The translations under genes were made by a program, and so were the position numbers. DNA of 14,185 bases from Flavobacteriales bacterium. GTDB taxonomy: Bacteria; Bacteroidota; Bacteroidia; NORP154. Every line of letters begins with the position of its first letter. The stretch's first letter is position 1. Shown one piece after another: positions 6,783 to 14,185 of this stretch. Location of the stretch: the NCBI GenBank assembly GCA_012965625.1, contig DTSC01000119.1, positions 1-14,185 on the forward strand, written 5' to 3'. Below the pieces are notes generated by a model. It ran no database searches, was not told where the DNA came from, and saw only the letters and a program-made list of their open reading frames with translations.

Positions 6783-8416
6783 CCCGGCAACCGCTCAAAA
6801 AAGACAAAGCCATTCTTTTCGTACAGCTCCTTTAGTTGAGGATGCTTCCTGTATTTGCCAGCGTGGATATTTTTGCAAACAAAATATGCCGGTTTATCTA
6901 TGTTCCCTTCAAGCAACCAGTCTTTGCTTCTGCTGTTTTCATTAGCCTGTTGCTGTTTGCCAGAATAAAAAAGGTGGGCATAGCTCTTAAAATCCAGAAC
7001 TTCCACATAACAATCCTTTCCCCGTAAGCTCTTATAAAATTCAATGGCTGCACCCTGGGTTATCAACTCTATCTTTGGAACTATCAGCTTAACCATCAAG
7101 TTAGTAGCCAGGCCTGTACATGAGAGCATAATTATAAAAGCCCACTGATACCCATATTTTTTATATGACCATAGATAAGCCAGGGATGCAAGCACAAATA
7201 AGCAACCCGGAATCATATCCATATTGGACCATCCTGCCTCGGCATCCAAATTGGCCACAGCAAAAGGGTCTGCGATATAGGGAATCAGCAATTCGACATT
7301 TCTCATTAACAATGGCAGCATCATGATCAGCACTCCAACGATCATGGTGGATCCCAATGTTAAGGCAATCAGCCCTCTCCTGAATTTAACCTTTTTATAA
7401 GCAACATGGTACATAAAACAGGCCGCCAAATAGCTTATAGGGAAATAGCAAAGGGAGGAATAATGAATGATCTTGGTGGTTACAATGGAGAAGACGAGCA
7501 GCACCACCAGCAACATAATGATCATCAGTTTTCTGAAAGTATGCTGGCCCTCCGTATCTTCCGAAAAACCGGACAGCCCTCCAAACAAGAGCAAGGATGT
7601 GGGCAGGCATCCTATAAGAAGCACCACAAAATGATAGTAAAAAGGTTGTCCATGGCCGGCTTCTGAAGTTTGCAGCAACCTTAGGTGATAATCCAAAAAC
7701 TCATTAAAGAATCCTGGTCCGTGTTTTATAAATTCAGCACCATAGAACAGGGAGGAGATCAATAAAAGAGGCCCCAAGAAGATCACGATACTCGTGCCTT
7801 TTTTTAGGGCTTTACGATCTATGCTTCGCCATAAAAACAAAAGGATGAAAAGAAAGATCAACCCCAAAAGGAATAATGCCACCGGACCCTTGGTAATTAC
7901 CGCAAAACCAGCAAAGCATCCTGCTATTGCAATGCTTGAATTCTTAGGTTCCCTTAAATATTTAAAGAGGAAATAAAGGCTCAGAAAAATAAGGAGATTA
8001 TAAACTGGATCAATAATGCCGGTCATGAAATAAAACTGTGGCAATATAGAACCTATATAAGCGAACACCCATAAAATTCCAAAATTCTTATTGTATAGTG
8101 TCTTCCCTATATCATAAAGAACCATCATCGTAATGATGCCACATAGCAGATTGGGCAGCCGTGCAGCAACCTCCCCTACCCCAAATAAGCTAAAAGACAA
8201 TGCCTGCAACCAGATGAAAAATGGGGGTTTTTCCCAGAATTGCTGAAAGTCAATACGTACGGTCAGGTAATCGCCTGTTAGTATCATTTCCCTTGCTGCC
8301 TCAGCAAAATTGATCTCATCCCAATCAAATAAATGAACCGTTTGCACGGGCAGGAAGAGCAATAATCCGCCAAGGGCAATAAGAAGATATATCCAAATTG
8401 AATTTTTAAAACTCAC
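6779..8416 (-). CDS. ArnT/PMT-like integral membrane glycosyltransferase
   Basis: The 545-residue protein has a dozen or so hydrophobic segments up to about residue 440, then a soluble C-terminal part. Features of the ArnT/PMT superfamily (GT-C fold) are visible: the acidic DWDE at 31-34 in the first external loop, where the catalytic aspartate is expected, and WEKPPFFIW at 61-69. A TKGPVAL segment follows, and further on the FLDYHLRLL region. Such enzymes transfer a sugar from a polyprenyl-phosphate donor to lipid A, protein or another envelope acceptor on the outer face of the inner membrane; the acceptor is unknown here. The start is GTG at 8416, preceded by GAAAAGA; the first internal ATG is past the catalytic motif and so cannot be the start. 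The PAP2 gene ends 11 bases upstream. Its stop overlaps the stop of the convergent glycosyltransferase gene. Confidence 0.87.
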   Translation of the reverse strand: MSFKNSIWIYLLIALGGLLLFLPVQTVHLFDWDEINFAEAAREMILTGDYLTVRIDFQQFWEKPPFFIWLQALSFSLFGVGEVAARLPNLLCGIITMMVLYDIGKTLYNKNFGILWVFAYIGSILPQFYFMTGIIDPVYNLLIFLSLYFLFKYLREPKNSSIAIAGCFAGFAVITKGPVALFLLGLIFLFILLFLWRSIDRKALKKGTSIVIFLGPLLLISSLFYGAEFIKHGPGFFNEFLDYHLRLLQTSEAGHGQPFYYHFVVLLIGCLPTSLLLFGGLSGFSEDTEGQHTFRKLMIIMLLVVLLVFSIVTTKIIHYSSLCYFPISYLAACFMYHVAYKKVKFRRGLIALTLGSTMIVGVLIMMLPLLMRNVELLIPYIADPFAVANLDAEAGWSNMDMIPGCLFVLASLAYLWSYKKYGYQWAFIIMLSCTGLATNLMVKLIVPKIELITQGAAIEFYKSLRGKDCYVEVLDFKSYAHLFYSGKQQQANENSRSKDWLLEGNIDKPAYFVCKNIHAGKYRKHPQLKELYEKNGFVFFERLPG

Positions 8417-8427
8417 TCTTTTCTATA

Positions 8428-9075
8428 CTAGGTCAATGTTTTGGATCTGATGATCAGAGACTTGTTTGCCCAGGGCTTTTTAGCTAACTCAGATCTATTA
8501 ACAGCCCAATAAGTAAGCCAGGTAAATCCTACTCCAATTATAGAACCTGCATAAACATCTACCGGAAAATGCTGCCCTAAATAAATTCTCGAGTACCCTG
8601 TAAGCATGGCCAACAAAAACAGGAATACACCAAAGAATTTTCGCTTCCCTGAAAGAATCAGGCAGATCATAAAAAACAGAGAGAAAGCACCTGCCGAATG
8701 TCCTGAAGGAAAGCTAAAAAATGAATGCATCCCCACTCCTGCTACCGTGTGAATATCTGCAATGCCTTCAAAATGCTTTAGTGGTCTAAGCACATCTGAA
8801 AAAACAATGTGTTTTAAGAATTGAACTGCAATACCGGTAAATATAAAACTGATTGCGCTTATCAGCGCATAGCTGTATCTATAGAACAAGAAGAATAGTA
8901 CCAGCAAGACGGAGAAATATCCTTCACCTAAACAGGTAATATAAGGAAATGCCAGATCACCTACTGCTGTATTTAATGAATTTAATTCAAGGAAAAGGTC
9001 CTCCTTTGCAAAAAGCAATAACAGGCCACCGCCGATGATCAGGAATGCACCATAAAAGGCTAGGAAATACTTCAT
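8428..9075 (-). CDS. PAP2-family membrane phosphatase
   Basis: The 215-residue protein has about six membrane helices and the three motifs of type 2 phosphatidic acid phosphatases. These are K88 with R97-P98, PSGH at 123-126, and SRIYLGQHFPVD at 162-173 with the catalytic histidine H169. The spacing of motif 1 is two residues longer than the usual K-x6-RP. Family members dephosphorylate phosphatidic acid, undecaprenyl pyrophosphate or lipid A from the outer face of the inner membrane. Placement directly before the ArnT-like gene suggests recycling or trimming of a lipid carrier or lipid A, but the substrate cannot be fixed. It begins at ATG 9075, 24 bases after the pyrF stop. That gap holds only ATTAAT twice around GAGA. 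Confidence 0.88.
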   Translation of the reverse strand: MKYFLAFYGAFLIIGGGLLLLFAKEDLFLELNSLNTAVGDLAFPYITCLGEGYFSVLLVLFFLFYRYSYALISAISFIFTGIAVQFLKHIVFSDVLRPLKHFEGIADIHTVAGVGMHSFFSFPSGHSAGAFSLFFMICLILSGKRKFFGVFLFLLAMLTGYSRIYLGQHFPVDVYAGSIIGVGFTWLTYWAVNRSELAKKPWANKSLIIRSKTLT

Positions 9076-9099
9076 TTGGGATTAATGAGAATTAATTCA

Positions 9100-9903
9100 T
9101 CACAATAAAGCTTCCATCTTAACTTTAAGCTTCATTGCTTCCTCTCTGGCTACGTTAGCAAAATCCTCCCCTTTACCGGCATAGATAATTCCACGTGACG
9201 AATTTATGAGCAAACCGCAATGCTCATTAATGCCATGCGCTGCAATTTCTTCCAGGCTTCCACCCTGTGCTCCTACTCCAGGCACCAAGAGGAAATGATT
9301 AGGAATAATGGCACGTACCTCTTTAATCATCTCCGGCCTGGTAGCACCAATAACATACATGGTATTTTCTGCAGATCCCCAGGTGCTGGACTTCCTTAAG
9401 AGTTGTTGGTAAAGCGGCTCATTTGATGATCCATGATCTAGTTGAAAATCAGCCGCTCCTGTGTTGGATGTCAAAGCAAGTATGATCGCCCATTTGCCTT
9501 CATGTGACAAGAAGGGTTCTACAGAATCATGCCCCATATAGGGAGATACCGTAACAGAATCAAAATCATAGGTATTAAAGAAAGTCTCAGCATAGTACCT
9601 GGAAGAGTTGCCAATATCCCCTCTCTTCGCATCTGCAATGGTGAATATATCATCAGGAATATAATCCAGCGTTCTTTGAAGTATATCCCATCCGTGGCTA
9701 CCCATTCTTTCATAGAATGCAATATTGGGTTTATAGGCTACACATAGGTCATGGGTAGCATCTATGATAGCCTTATTAAATTCAAAGATTGCATCGGAAT
9801 GGCCCTGGAGATGAGAAGGTATTTTAGCAATGTCTGAATCCAGGCCAATACAAAGGAAAGACCCCTTTGCCTTGATTTGCTTATATAGTTCATCCCTGGT
9901 CAT
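9100..9903 (-). CDS. pyrF: Orotidine 5'-phosphate decarboxylase
   Basis: PyrF converts orotidine 5'-monophosphate to UMP, the last step of de novo pyrimidine synthesis, in the cytosol. The 267-residue protein shows the FLCIGLDSD start at 16-24, YKPN at 57-60, and the catalytic DAKRGDIGN at 91-99 with D91, K93 and D96. Near the C-terminus it has the PGVGAQGG phosphate-binding loop and the INSSRGIIYA segment. Length and motifs fit the longer type-2 PyrF subfamily. Its ATG at 9903 overlaps the prfA TGA as ATGA, a classic arrangement for translational coupling. The pairing with prfA and AIR synthase is, to my knowledge, common in Bacteroidota. Confidence 0.97.
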   Translation of the reverse strand: MTRDELYKQIKAKGSFLCIGLDSDIAKIPSHLQGHSDAIFEFNKAIIDATHDLCVAYKPNIAFYERMGSHGWDILQRTLDYIPDDIFTIADAKRGDIGNSSRYYAETFFNTYDFDSVTVSPYMGHDSVEPFLSHEGKWAIILALTSNTGAADFQLDHGSSNEPLYQQLLRKSSTWGSAENTMYVIGATRPEMIKEVRAIIPNHFLLVPGVGAQGGSLEEIAAHGINEHCGLLINSSRGIIYAGKGEDFANVAREEAMKLKVKMEALL

Positions 9904-10988
9904 TTCTCAGTCTCATTTTGTTCAGACCCTTCCTTTAAGCGCTCTGCATTTTCAGCAAGCTGCAAGGCATCAATGATCTCCTTAATATCACCAGCCATAA
10001 TATTCTGCAGATTGTACAGCGTAAGGCCGATCCTGTGCTCTGTCATCCGACCCTGAGGGAAATTATAGGTACGTATCTTGGCGGAACGATCGCCAGTAGA
10101 TACCATCGTTTTTCGCCTGCCTGCAATTTCATCCTTGTATTTTTTCAGCTCCATCTCATAAATCCGTGAACGCAAGACCGATAAGGCCTTGTTATAGTTC
10201 TTGATCTGAGATTTTTCATCCTGGCACTGTACAACAACACCCGTTGGAATATGGGTAAGCCTAATGGCTGAATAGGTTGTATTAACAGATTGTCCGCCCG
10301 GACCTGAGGAGCAGAAGGTGTCTTTTTTAATATCTGCATCTTTAAGGTCCACATCTAACTCATCAGCCTCAGGTAATATAGCCACCGTTGCTGCCGACGT
10401 ATGCACACGGCCTTGTGTTTCAGTTTTCGGCACTCGCTGGACCCTGTGAACGCCAGACTCGTACTTCAAGGTTCCATAAACACTAGCTCCTTGAACATTA
10501 AAAATAATTTCCTTAAAACCGCCGGCAGTACCTTCTGTCATATCTACCAACTCAACCTTCCATTTCATATCCTCACAAAAGCGTGTATACATCCTATAAA
10601 GGTCACCAGCAAATATACTTGCCTCATCCCCACCAGTACCTGCCCTGATTTCTACGACTGCATTCTTTTCATCCTCAGGATCTTTAGGGATCAATAGGAC
10701 TTTGATCTCTTCTTCCAGCTGGTCTTTGCGTGGCAACAAGGTATCTAGCTCCTTCTTTGCCATATCTACAAATTCAGCATCATCCTCAGTGCTAATGATT
10801 TCCTGTGAAGAACTAATATTGTCTAGTACATCTTTATATTCCTTATGAATATTTACAATCCCTTCTAAATCCTTGTACTCTTTAGTCAGCTTTACAAAGC
10901 GTTTCATATCTCCAATAATCTCTGGATCAGAGATCAATTCACCTACTTCCTCCCATCGTTTTTTTATGTTTTCCAGTTTATCAAGCAT
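9900..10988 (-). CDS. prfA: Peptide chain release factor 1
   Basis: RF1 reads UAA and UAG stop codons in the ribosomal A site and triggers release of the finished chain. The 362-residue protein (E. coli RF1 has 360) has the RAGTGGDEA region at 115-123 and the tripeptide that distinguishes stop codons, here PKT at 187-189 (PxT class; PAT in E. coli). It also has the catalytic GGQ at 231-233, followed by SVNTT, and then STGDRSAKIRTYNFPQGR. GGQ is the site of glutamine methylation by PrmC. PxT rather than the SPF of RF2 settles the RF1 assignment. It starts 10 bases after the AIR synthase stop and overlaps pyrF by 4 bases, so it sits mid-operon. Confidence 0.98.
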   Translation of the reverse strand: MLDKLENIKKRWEEVGELISDPEIIGDMKRFVKLTKEYKDLEGIVNIHKEYKDVLDNISSSQEIISTEDDAEFVDMAKKELDTLLPRKDQLEEEIKVLLIPKDPEDEKNAVVEIRAGTGGDEASIFAGDLYRMYTRFCEDMKWKVELVDMTEGTAGGFKEIIFNVQGASVYGTLKYESGVHRVQRVPKTETQGRVHTSAATVAILPEADELDVDLKDADIKKDTFCSSGPGGQSVNTTYSAIRLTHIPTGVVVQCQDEKSQIKNYNKALSVLRSRIYEMELKKYKDEIAGRRKTMVSTGDRSAKIRTYNFPQGRMTEHRIGLTLYNLQNIMAGDIKEIIDALQLAENAERLKEGSEQNETEK

Positions 10989-10998
10989 CTTTTACTAA

Positions 10999-12165
10999 TC
11001 AATATTCAAATTCTCCATATTCGGATTTGATGGTTAACTTCTTTCCCTGGTATAACTCACACCTTCCTATCACCTTGGCATCTATATCAAATTCTCGAGA
11101 TGCATCAATTACCATCTCTGCGAATTGGGGTTTTACATAAACTTCAAGCCTGTGCCCCATGTTAAATACCTGGAACATTTCTTTCCAATCCGTCTGTGAT
11201 TCCTCATGTATTGCTCTAAACAATGGGGGGACCTCAAAAAGGTCATCTTTAAGAATATGAAGATCATCCACAAAATTCAAGACCTTTGTTTGAGCACCGC
11301 CTGTACAATGTATCAATCCATGAATTTCAGGACCAAGCGCATCGACCAGTTTTTTTATAACAGGAATATAGGTTCGGGTAGGAGAGAGTACCAGCTTCCC
11401 ATAGGTAAGCCCTGTAATGGGTTCAGTATCGGTTAATTCCCTGGTTCCAGTATAAATCAGATCATCTGATATGGAGGGATCAAAGCTCTCCGGATACTTG
11501 GTTGCCAAAGTTTTGCTGAACATATCATGACGTGCCGATGTTAACCCATTGCTTCCCATACCCCCATTATATTCCTGTTCATATGCTGACTGGCCATAGG
11601 AGGCTAAACCAACAATTACATCACCATCCTCTATCTGTACATCAATAACATCCTCTTTCTTGATCCTTGCAAAAGCAGTAAAACCAACATCCAGCGTCCT
11701 GACAATATCACCGACATCAGCAGTTTCACCACCAGATAAATGAATTTCAACCCCCAAGACACTCATCCGCTTTATAAAATCCTGTGTGCCATCAATTAAT
11801 GCCTTAACAACTTCCCCTGAGATCAGGTTTTTGTTGCGTCCTATGGTGGAAGAAATTATTATATTGTTAACGGCACCTACACATGCCATATCATCAATAT
11901 TCATTACAATAGAATCCTGAACGATACCACTCCAAACAGACATATCCCCAGTTTCCTTCCAATACATATAAGCTAAGGCAGTCTTGGTACCAGCTGTATC
12001 TGCGTGCATGATGTTGCACCACTTCTCATCACCGCATAAATAATCTGGCAAGATCTTACAGAAAGCATTTGGGAATAAGCCTTTATCTAAGTGCTTTATT
12101 GCCTTATGAACATCAGACTTACTGGAGGAAACTCCTCTTTTGTCATATTTTGAGGCTAGATCCAT
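10999..12165 (-). CDS. purM: AIR synthase (PurM-type), Bacteroidota form
   Basis: The 388-residue protein belongs to the PurM/AIR synthase family, which uses ATP to close the imidazole ring of aminoimidazole ribonucleotide in purine synthesis. Visible motifs are HADTAGTK at 54-61, matching the SGTDGVGTK strand of the E. coli enzyme, and NIDDMACVGA at 89-98, matching VNDLVVQGA. LSGGETADVGDI at 143-154 corresponds to the GGETAEMPG loop. It is about 40 residues longer than E. coli PurM and diverged at both ends, so it may be annotated elsewhere as 'AIR synthase related'. A different PurM-fold activity is possible but less likely. The ATG at 12165 has no Shine-Dalgarno sequence. It is the first gene of the tight purM-prfA-pyrF-PAP2-ArnT-like run, consistent with a shared purine/pyrimidine and translation operon. 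Confidence 0.85.
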   Translation of the reverse strand: MDLASKYDKRGVSSSKSDVHKAIKHLDKGLFPNAFCKILPDYLCGDEKWCNIMHADTAGTKTALAYMYWKETGDMSVWSGIVQDSIVMNIDDMACVGAVNNIIISSTIGRNKNLISGEVVKALIDGTQDFIKRMSVLGVEIHLSGGETADVGDIVRTLDVGFTAFARIKKEDVIDVQIEDGDVIVGLASYGQSAYEQEYNGGMGSNGLTSARHDMFSKTLATKYPESFDPSISDDLIYTGTRELTDTEPITGLTYGKLVLSPTRTYIPVIKKLVDALGPEIHGLIHCTGGAQTKVLNFVDDLHILKDDLFEVPPLFRAIHEESQTDWKEMFQVFNMGHRLEVYVKPQFAEMVIDASREFDIDAKVIGRCELYQGKKLTIKSEYGEFEY

Positions 12166-12300
12166 AATTAATATCAGTTGAATTCTAAAATAGGCAATCT
12201 GCTTTTTTGGAGAGAGGAGCTAATTAAAACTTCATAAACACTATCTCAACTTAGGAACCTATTGCTTTTCCGGTTGCTCGGGAACTTCAGGATTTTTCTC
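12166..12300 (-). other. Gap between PorE-like gene and purM; likely holds the operon promoter
   Basis: The 135 bases separate two genes on the same strand. A near-match to the -7 box (TATTTTAG at 12192-12185, one base off TAnnTTTG) lies about 20 bases before the purM ATG, without a clear -33 partner. The part next to the upstream gene (12262-12300) reads as 13 further sense codons after that gene's TAG. I see no convincing hairpin terminator, so read-through from the upstream gene cannot be excluded. Confidence 0.35.
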
Positions 12301-14185
12301 CTATTGGTCGCCTCTTTTATCCTTAGGAATATAGTCAGACCTGAGTATCTCAAACTCAGTTCTTCTGTTTTTTTGATGCGCAACTTCCTTCTCTTCCTCT
12401 GTTTTCATCTTCTTAATCTTCGCATCTGTGATAAGCAGCTTCCTTTCCCCATACCCTTTTGCTTCAAGTCGTTCCGGATCAATTCCTTCAGATATCAAAT
12501 AGTCAACTACAGATTGTGCTCTTTTTTGTGAAAGCTCGTCATTATGCCTGTGCTCAGCCCTAGTATCCGTATGAGACATGATTTTGATAACGATAGTAGG
12601 GTTAGTATTTAAGGTAGCAACCAAGCCATCTAAAGCAACTTTTGATTCAGGCCTAAGATCCCACTTATCCAAGTCATAAAGGATATTTGGGAGTTCAATG
12701 GGCTTCTTGGTAGATTGTAATTCAAAATCATGGACAAGGTCAGTTGATTTTTCGAGGCCAACTGTTGTTTCACTTCCATGATCACTTAAATACTTTGGCA
12801 TTGAAGCTGTAAGATCATAGTTCGTATTCGCTTTTAATTGAAAAAAATAGGATCCAACCTCATCCGTTACCTGCTCACCTGATGTCCCATCATCGCCCAC
12901 CATTGTAACGATTGCCCCTACAAGAACAGCCCTTGTATCTGCATCAATAACAATTCCTTGTAGTGTAAATACAAGTTGCGGCGACATAAATTGATAAATA
13001 TCATCTCCCCCTTTGCCACCAATTCGATTGGAAGTAAAATATCCACGATTATTGACCCCTTCGAATACTATGGAGAAATCATCTCCAGCAGAATTGATTG
13101 GGTATTTCATATTTGAAACATTATCCCAATTGTTATTCTTGTATAGCGCATAAAATATATCCAGCCCCCCCATTCCTATATGTCCGTTTGAGGAAAAATA
13201 AAGCGTGCCATCTTCATGCAAAAATGGAAAGACTTCATCTGCTATGGTATTAACCCCAGGCCCTAGATTAACTGGTTGCCCCCAATCATCACGAGTACCT
13301 TCTCTCGAGACCACCCAAATATCTTTCCCACCATAACCTCCATCAAGATTACTTGCAAAGTATAAATTTAAACCATCAGGTGAGAGTGTGGGGTGTCCAG
13401 CCGTAATTGTATCTGGTACGAGAGGAATTTCTTCAGGCTTATCCCAAGATGTTCCTTTTTTCTTTGCAACAATAACCTTACAATTAACCTCCTGGTCTTT
13501 TATTATGGGACATCTCGTTAGATAAAGTGTCCTATACTTAACATCAAGGGTAGCAGCACCTTCATTGTCTTTCGAATTAACATTTGAACCTAACAAAACA
13601 GGTGTGCTCCACTTTCCTTTCCTATCAATTTTAGCAGACCATAAATCTGTAAAATTCTGGCCTGTGGTACCATCAATATCAGTGCCCGTAGAACCTTCTC
13701 TGGAAGAGGTGAAAACAACCTCTTTATACCCTCTTTTTGAGTAGGTCATAGAAAAATCTGCTTCGGTAGAATTTAACATCACTGCATTATGGACTTCATA
13801 TCTATCTGGATTTTCCATCCATTCTACTGAAAGCTCACACGATTTAATGCCATCTGAAGCACGCGGATCCTTAGGGACAAGGTCCTGATAATTTTTATAT
13901 TCTATTAATGCTTCCTCATATTTATCATTGGCTTTCTTGGTATCAGCTAAATACAAGATTGCAACAGGATCTGGATATTTAACTTTTACAGATTTCTGAT
14001 ACCATATCTCAGCCTGTTTGGTATCATTGATATTCCTATAGCATTCTGCAGTTTGGAAGATAATTCTGGCCTTTGCAGTATTATTCCTCTCCTTTGAATA
14101 AGCTTTTTTATACTGCATGATCGCTGTAAAATACTCACCTCTGTTAAAAGAGGCATCAGCATCTTTACTGAAATTCTTCTGAGCA
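12301..14185 (-). CDS. PorE-like TPR/PD40/OmpA envelope protein (start beyond right edge)
   Basis: The frame stays open to the right edge, giving 627 codons; the visible part starts AQKNFSKDAD, which looks like the end of a signal peptide. An internal ATG at 14118 is therefore not the start. Domain order from the N-terminus: TPR repeats to about visible residue 120; a PD40/WD40-like propeller with LSPDGLNLYFASN, DGTLYFSSN and RGYFTSN blades followed by GGKDIW, GGLDIF and GGDDIY; a carboxypeptidase-regulatory-like domain (GIVIDADTRAVLVGA); and an OmpA-type peptidoglycan-binding domain with SHTDTRA, NDELSQKRAQSV and NRRTEFEIL. This is the architecture of PorE, a T9SS accessory protein that links the machinery to peptidoglycan. 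Bacteroidota carry several such paralogues, so the specific role is uncertain. The TAG stop at 12301-12303 is followed in frame by 13 proline- and glutamate-rich sense codons. Confidence 0.9.
   Translation of the reverse strand, partial: AQKNFSKDADASFNRGEYFTAIMQYKKAYSKERNNTAKARIIFQTAECYRNINDTKQAEIWYQKSVKVKYPDPVAILYLADTKKANDKYEEALIEYKNYQDLVPKDPRASDGIKSCELSVEWMENPDRYEVHNAVMLNSTEADFSMTYSKRGYKEVVFTSSREGSTGTDIDGTTGQNFTDLWSAKIDRKGKWSTPVLLGSNVNSKDNEGAATLDVKYRTLYLTRCPIIKDQEVNCKVIVAKKKGTSWDKPEEIPLVPDTITAGHPTLSPDGLNLYFASNLDGGYGGKDIWVVSREGTRDDWGQPVNLGPGVNTIADEVFPFLHEDGTLYFSSNGHIGMGGLDIFYALYKNNNWDNVSNMKYPINSAGDDFSIVFEGVNNRGYFTSNRIGGKGGDDIYQFMSPQLVFTLQGIVIDADTRAVLVGAIVTMVGDDGTSGEQVTDEVGSYFFQLKANTNYDLTASMPKYLSDHGSETTVGLEKSTDLVHDFELQSTKKPIELPNILYDLDKWDLRPESKVALDGLVATLNTNPTIVIKIMSHTDTRAEHRHNDELSQKRAQSVVDYLISEGIDPERLEAKGYGERKLLITDAKIKKMKTEEEKEVAHQKNRRTEFEILRSDYIPKDKRGDQ

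Noticed and set aside
9081..9096. ATTAAT-GAGA-ATTAAT between pyrF and the PAP2 gene as a terminator or operator
   Set aside because: ATTAAT is self-complementary and common in AT-rich DNA, and there is no GC stem or T run; the surrounding genes look co-transcribed.
12262..12531. Plus-strand frame of 89 codons opposite the end of the PorE-like gene
   Set aside because: It is antisense to a conserved OmpA domain and shows no motif; its leucine/phenylalanine-rich product is typical of a shadow frame.
1..14185. tRNA, rRNA, insertion sequences, attachment sites or a phage segment
   Set aside because: No such gene, transposase, terminal inverted repeat or target duplication was found, and the gaps are too small to hold an element.

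Overview
The window reads as a piece of a Bacteroidota chromosome, probably a gliding or type IX secretion (T9SS) lineage; order and genus cannot be fixed from the sequence. The basis is an SprB-type repeat adhesin, a PorE-like TPR/PD40/OmpA protein, long two-component-regulator-type propeller receptors, an AIR synthase-prfA-pyrF gene order, moderate GC (about 40% in sampled lines outside the adhesin repeats) and TAnnTTTG promoter boxes. No RNA gene, mobile element or CRISPR array was found, and no gap between genes exceeds 135 bases.

Layout. Positions 1-1568 (minus) hold the N-terminal 522 codons of a secreted adhesin-like protein: signal peptide, lamin-tail-like domain, then tandem SprB-type repeats of 78 residues that run off the left edge. 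Next on the minus strand is a two-gene unit. First is a 1075-residue membrane receptor (two seven-bladed propellers, Y_Y_Y domain, one membrane helix, coiled coil, PP2C/SpoIIE phosphatase; 2677-5904). Seven bases downstream lies a stand-alone exported seven-bladed propeller protein (1632-2669). A 134-base divergent promoter region with a 7-bp dyad separates the receptor from a plus-strand family 2 glycosyltransferase (6039-6782).

That glycosyltransferase converges, with shared stop bases, on a five-gene minus-strand run read from right to left: purM-type AIR synthase (10999-12165), prfA (9900-10988), pyrF (9100-9903), a PAP2-family phosphatase (8428-9075) and an ArnT/PMT-like integral membrane glycosyltransferase (6779-8416). 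Spacings are 10, -4, 24 and 11 bases, so this looks like one operon joining nucleotide synthesis and translation termination to lipid-linked envelope chemistry. At the right edge, also on the minus strand, is a PorE-like envelope protein whose start lies outside the window.

How the parts may fit together. The adhesin and the PorE-like protein are both typical of T9SS organisms. The glycosyltransferase, PAP2 protein and ArnT-like protein are together suited to polyprenyl-phosphate-linked sugar transfer in the envelope. The receptor plus companion propeller is the best candidate here for an undescribed signalling pair: an outward-facing sensor with a phosphatase output and a co-transcribed exported propeller of a different repeat dialect. 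These links are inferred from domain content and spacing, not shown by the sequence.
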